Positions 62,609 to 64,000 of a stretch of DNA of 64,000 nt are shown here, in pieces; positions within the stretch are counted from its first letter, which is position 1, and each line of letters starts with the position of its first letter. Origin of the DNA: Nephromyces sp. MM_2019 (Eukaryota > Apicomplexa > Aconoidasida > Nephromycida); assembly GCA_015657535.1 (NCBI GenBank), contig JADHZB010001130.1, positions 9,262 to 73,261 on the forward strand, given 5' to 3'. The position numbers and the translations under genes were made by a program. Under the pieces are notes generated by a model. The model did not search any database. It saw only the letters and a program-made list of their open reading frames with translations, and had not been told where the DNA came from.

Positions 62609-62890
62609 GAAAAGGTGTCGGGTTTCACGTTTATGTAAGTTGATACTAAGCTCAGCAGATATCTCTGGAACTGAATGTTTTACCGCCACATCTTAATGAA
62701 CTGAATCAAATTTATCGCTAAATCTATTGGGTTTATGATTCTGTTATTATACGTGGATAACTCTAAGAGTGTACAGTTAGTTCAGCTGTGATCCCACTCA
62801 TTGTTAAAGAATATATCATGGAAGAGGATTAGCGAAGCATTGCCGAAACCTCAGAAAAATACGCTTGGATGCAGTTAATGACTTAAGAAG
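62609..62890 (+). CDS. possible plus-strand exons, unassigned
   Basis: Two short segments with good borders join in frame: 62609-62634 (acceptor caatttccag, donor GTAAGT, reading EKVSGFTF) and 62855-62890 (phase 2-2, reading KIRLDAVNDLR). No further exon could be joined. They may be chance. If real, a plus-strand gene begins here and leaves the window. Confidence 0.2.
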
Positions 62891-63444
62891 GTCCGCATAT
62901 CCTGTGATTAGCTACGATTTAGCGAAACAGATATTCTTTTGCTAAAATCGCATGAACTGTATGATCCTTCATTATCATAGGAATCACGTATTTGCATGCG
63001 TTTTTCCATGCTTATCGAAATGTTTTTTTTTTTTTTCGCTGTGGATGATGCCAAATTAAAAGCTTTTCCACAGAGGGAGAGTTACTGCACGCAAGCCATA
63101 CGCTAAAAAAGGAAGCAATGACGAACCGATCAGCCAGAAAGCTAGTGACTCAAATTTTCTATTAGCTTTGTGGTGAACAAGCTATTCTTTGAAAGCTGGA
63201 TCTTGCCAGCCGGTTAATTGTAGCAAGCCTTTATACCGGTATTTCGACATGAGTTTAAAGAAGATTTCTTTGCATAAAAAGTCATTTGTTTGCAAAAAAA
63301 AAAGCAGTTTTGACTTTCTATTAAAGCAATTGCTGGAACAATTTTTTTAAATGAAAAGCAGCAACGTTTCCTTCATGAATAGGTACTACACCACAAATTT
63401 GTATAGCACTCCCACTTCGCGTCCCCTTGGACGTTTTTTCCGCC

Positions 63445-63606
63445 TCAAAAAACTTTGTTCCTAAATTTTTTTCTAGGAATTAGCAAAGCTACAATATCAT
63501 CCCATTCACAGGTTAAACTTTTCCTGCTTATTTCACCAAATAGTACGCTTTTCCTCTGACTGCCGTTCAGCATTTTGTATACACGTGCATTCCCTCGAGC
63601 CAGCAT
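63445..63606 (-). CDS. possible 53-residue gene or first exon
   Basis: An ATG-led frame reads MLARGNARVYKMLNGSQRKS, then GEISRKSLTCEWDDIVALL, and stops at TGA. Composition is protein-like. It may stand alone, or be a first exon with a donor after LLF or after DDI leading into the exons at 62.2-60.8 kb on the same strand. No family recognised. Confidence 0.35.
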   Translation of the reverse strand: MLARGNARVYKMLNGSQRKSVLFGEISRKSLTCEWDDIVALLIPRKKFRNKVF

Positions 63607-64000
63607 GATATTTTTCCTAGGTTGTCACAAGGTCTTTGAGGTATTCCTGCCCAAAATTCCCTTTAGGATCCCTATTCTAGTTCTGTTTCCAATGAATTAC
63701 AAACTGTTTTGCGGAGCCTGGACATGAGCTGTTTGTCATGTCCCCCTACTTGGTGTCGCCTAATAATATATTACAAGATCCTTGGTCTCTTAGTGTCGTG
63801 TTGAACTACGCAAGTTTTTATCAGCCATTTGCAAATAAACTATTCTCTGTTCTTTAATATTGGTGCTTTGTTGCCTGCGGCACCATTCAAATATTTTTCC
63901 AGACTACTTGAAAATCATCTTCATTTTTCTGCTACTTGAGCTTATTTTGAAGTAGTCACCTAGCAATCTTGACGTAAAAGCAAAGATTAAGCTTTTATTG
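63607..64000. other. right edge, nothing recognised
   Basis: About 400 bp of AT-rich sequence with no exon I can support. Confidence 0.4.

Noticed and set aside
1..64000. tRNA, rRNA, CRISPR array, transposase or prophage genes
   Set aside because: Scanned by eye on both strands; no B-box, rRNA core, regular spacer array or transposase motif was found. The spliced gene structure is eukaryotic.

Overview
The window reads as nuclear DNA of an unplaced, probably unicellular, eukaryote. It is AT-rich. Almost no gene is an uninterrupted reading frame; coding sequence becomes visible only when short exons (10 to about 1050 bp) are joined across introns of 60 bp to 2.3 kb. Introns mostly follow GT..AG, with one likely GC..AG, and are strongly T-rich on the sense strand. 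Two telomere-like TTTAGGG copies lie inside an intron, which fits plants, algae and alveolates better than animals or fungi, but I cannot name the lineage. No rRNA, tRNA, CRISPR, transposon or organellar gene is recognisable. I built the gene models by eye from splice sites, frame continuity and protein character. In every model I call complete from start to stop, the exons sum to a multiple of three.

Layout. 1-3320 (+): the last four exons of COG4, a Golgi tethering subunit. 5748-12262 (-): a TBC-domain Rab GTPase-activating protein with both catalytic fingers, and a 56-bp perfect palindrome in its first intron. 13109-13317 (-): the last exon of a probable tail-anchored membrane protein. 16144-20148 and 20370-24759 (-): two tandem coiled-coil genes, the first with two dynein-light-chain (LC8) type motifs. 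25164-27097 (-): a small orphan gene. 28116-31494 (+): an eight-exon, 640-residue orphan with an N-terminal hydrophobic segment and a Tyr/Pro-rich stretch. 32749-35318 (-): a secreted Cys-rich plus helical protein whose layout recalls KAR5/GEX1 nuclear-fusion proteins. 35388-39976 (-): a PHD-finger protein. 40220-44359 (-): a small multi-exon orphan. 44409-60677 (-): a 15-exon PHD/AWS/SET/post-SET histone lysine methyltransferase, the clearest large gene. 60825-63606 (-): pieces of at least one further gene.

Working together. There is no operon logic, but two PHD-containing chromatin-type genes lie close together (44-61 kb and 35-40 kb), COG4 and the Rab-GAP both serve membrane traffic, and the two coiled-coil genes are plausible cytoskeletal partners. 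Same-strand neighbours are separated by only 49, 69, 147, 221 and 243 bp between stop and next start, while introns run to kilobases: the DNA is compact between genes and loose inside them.
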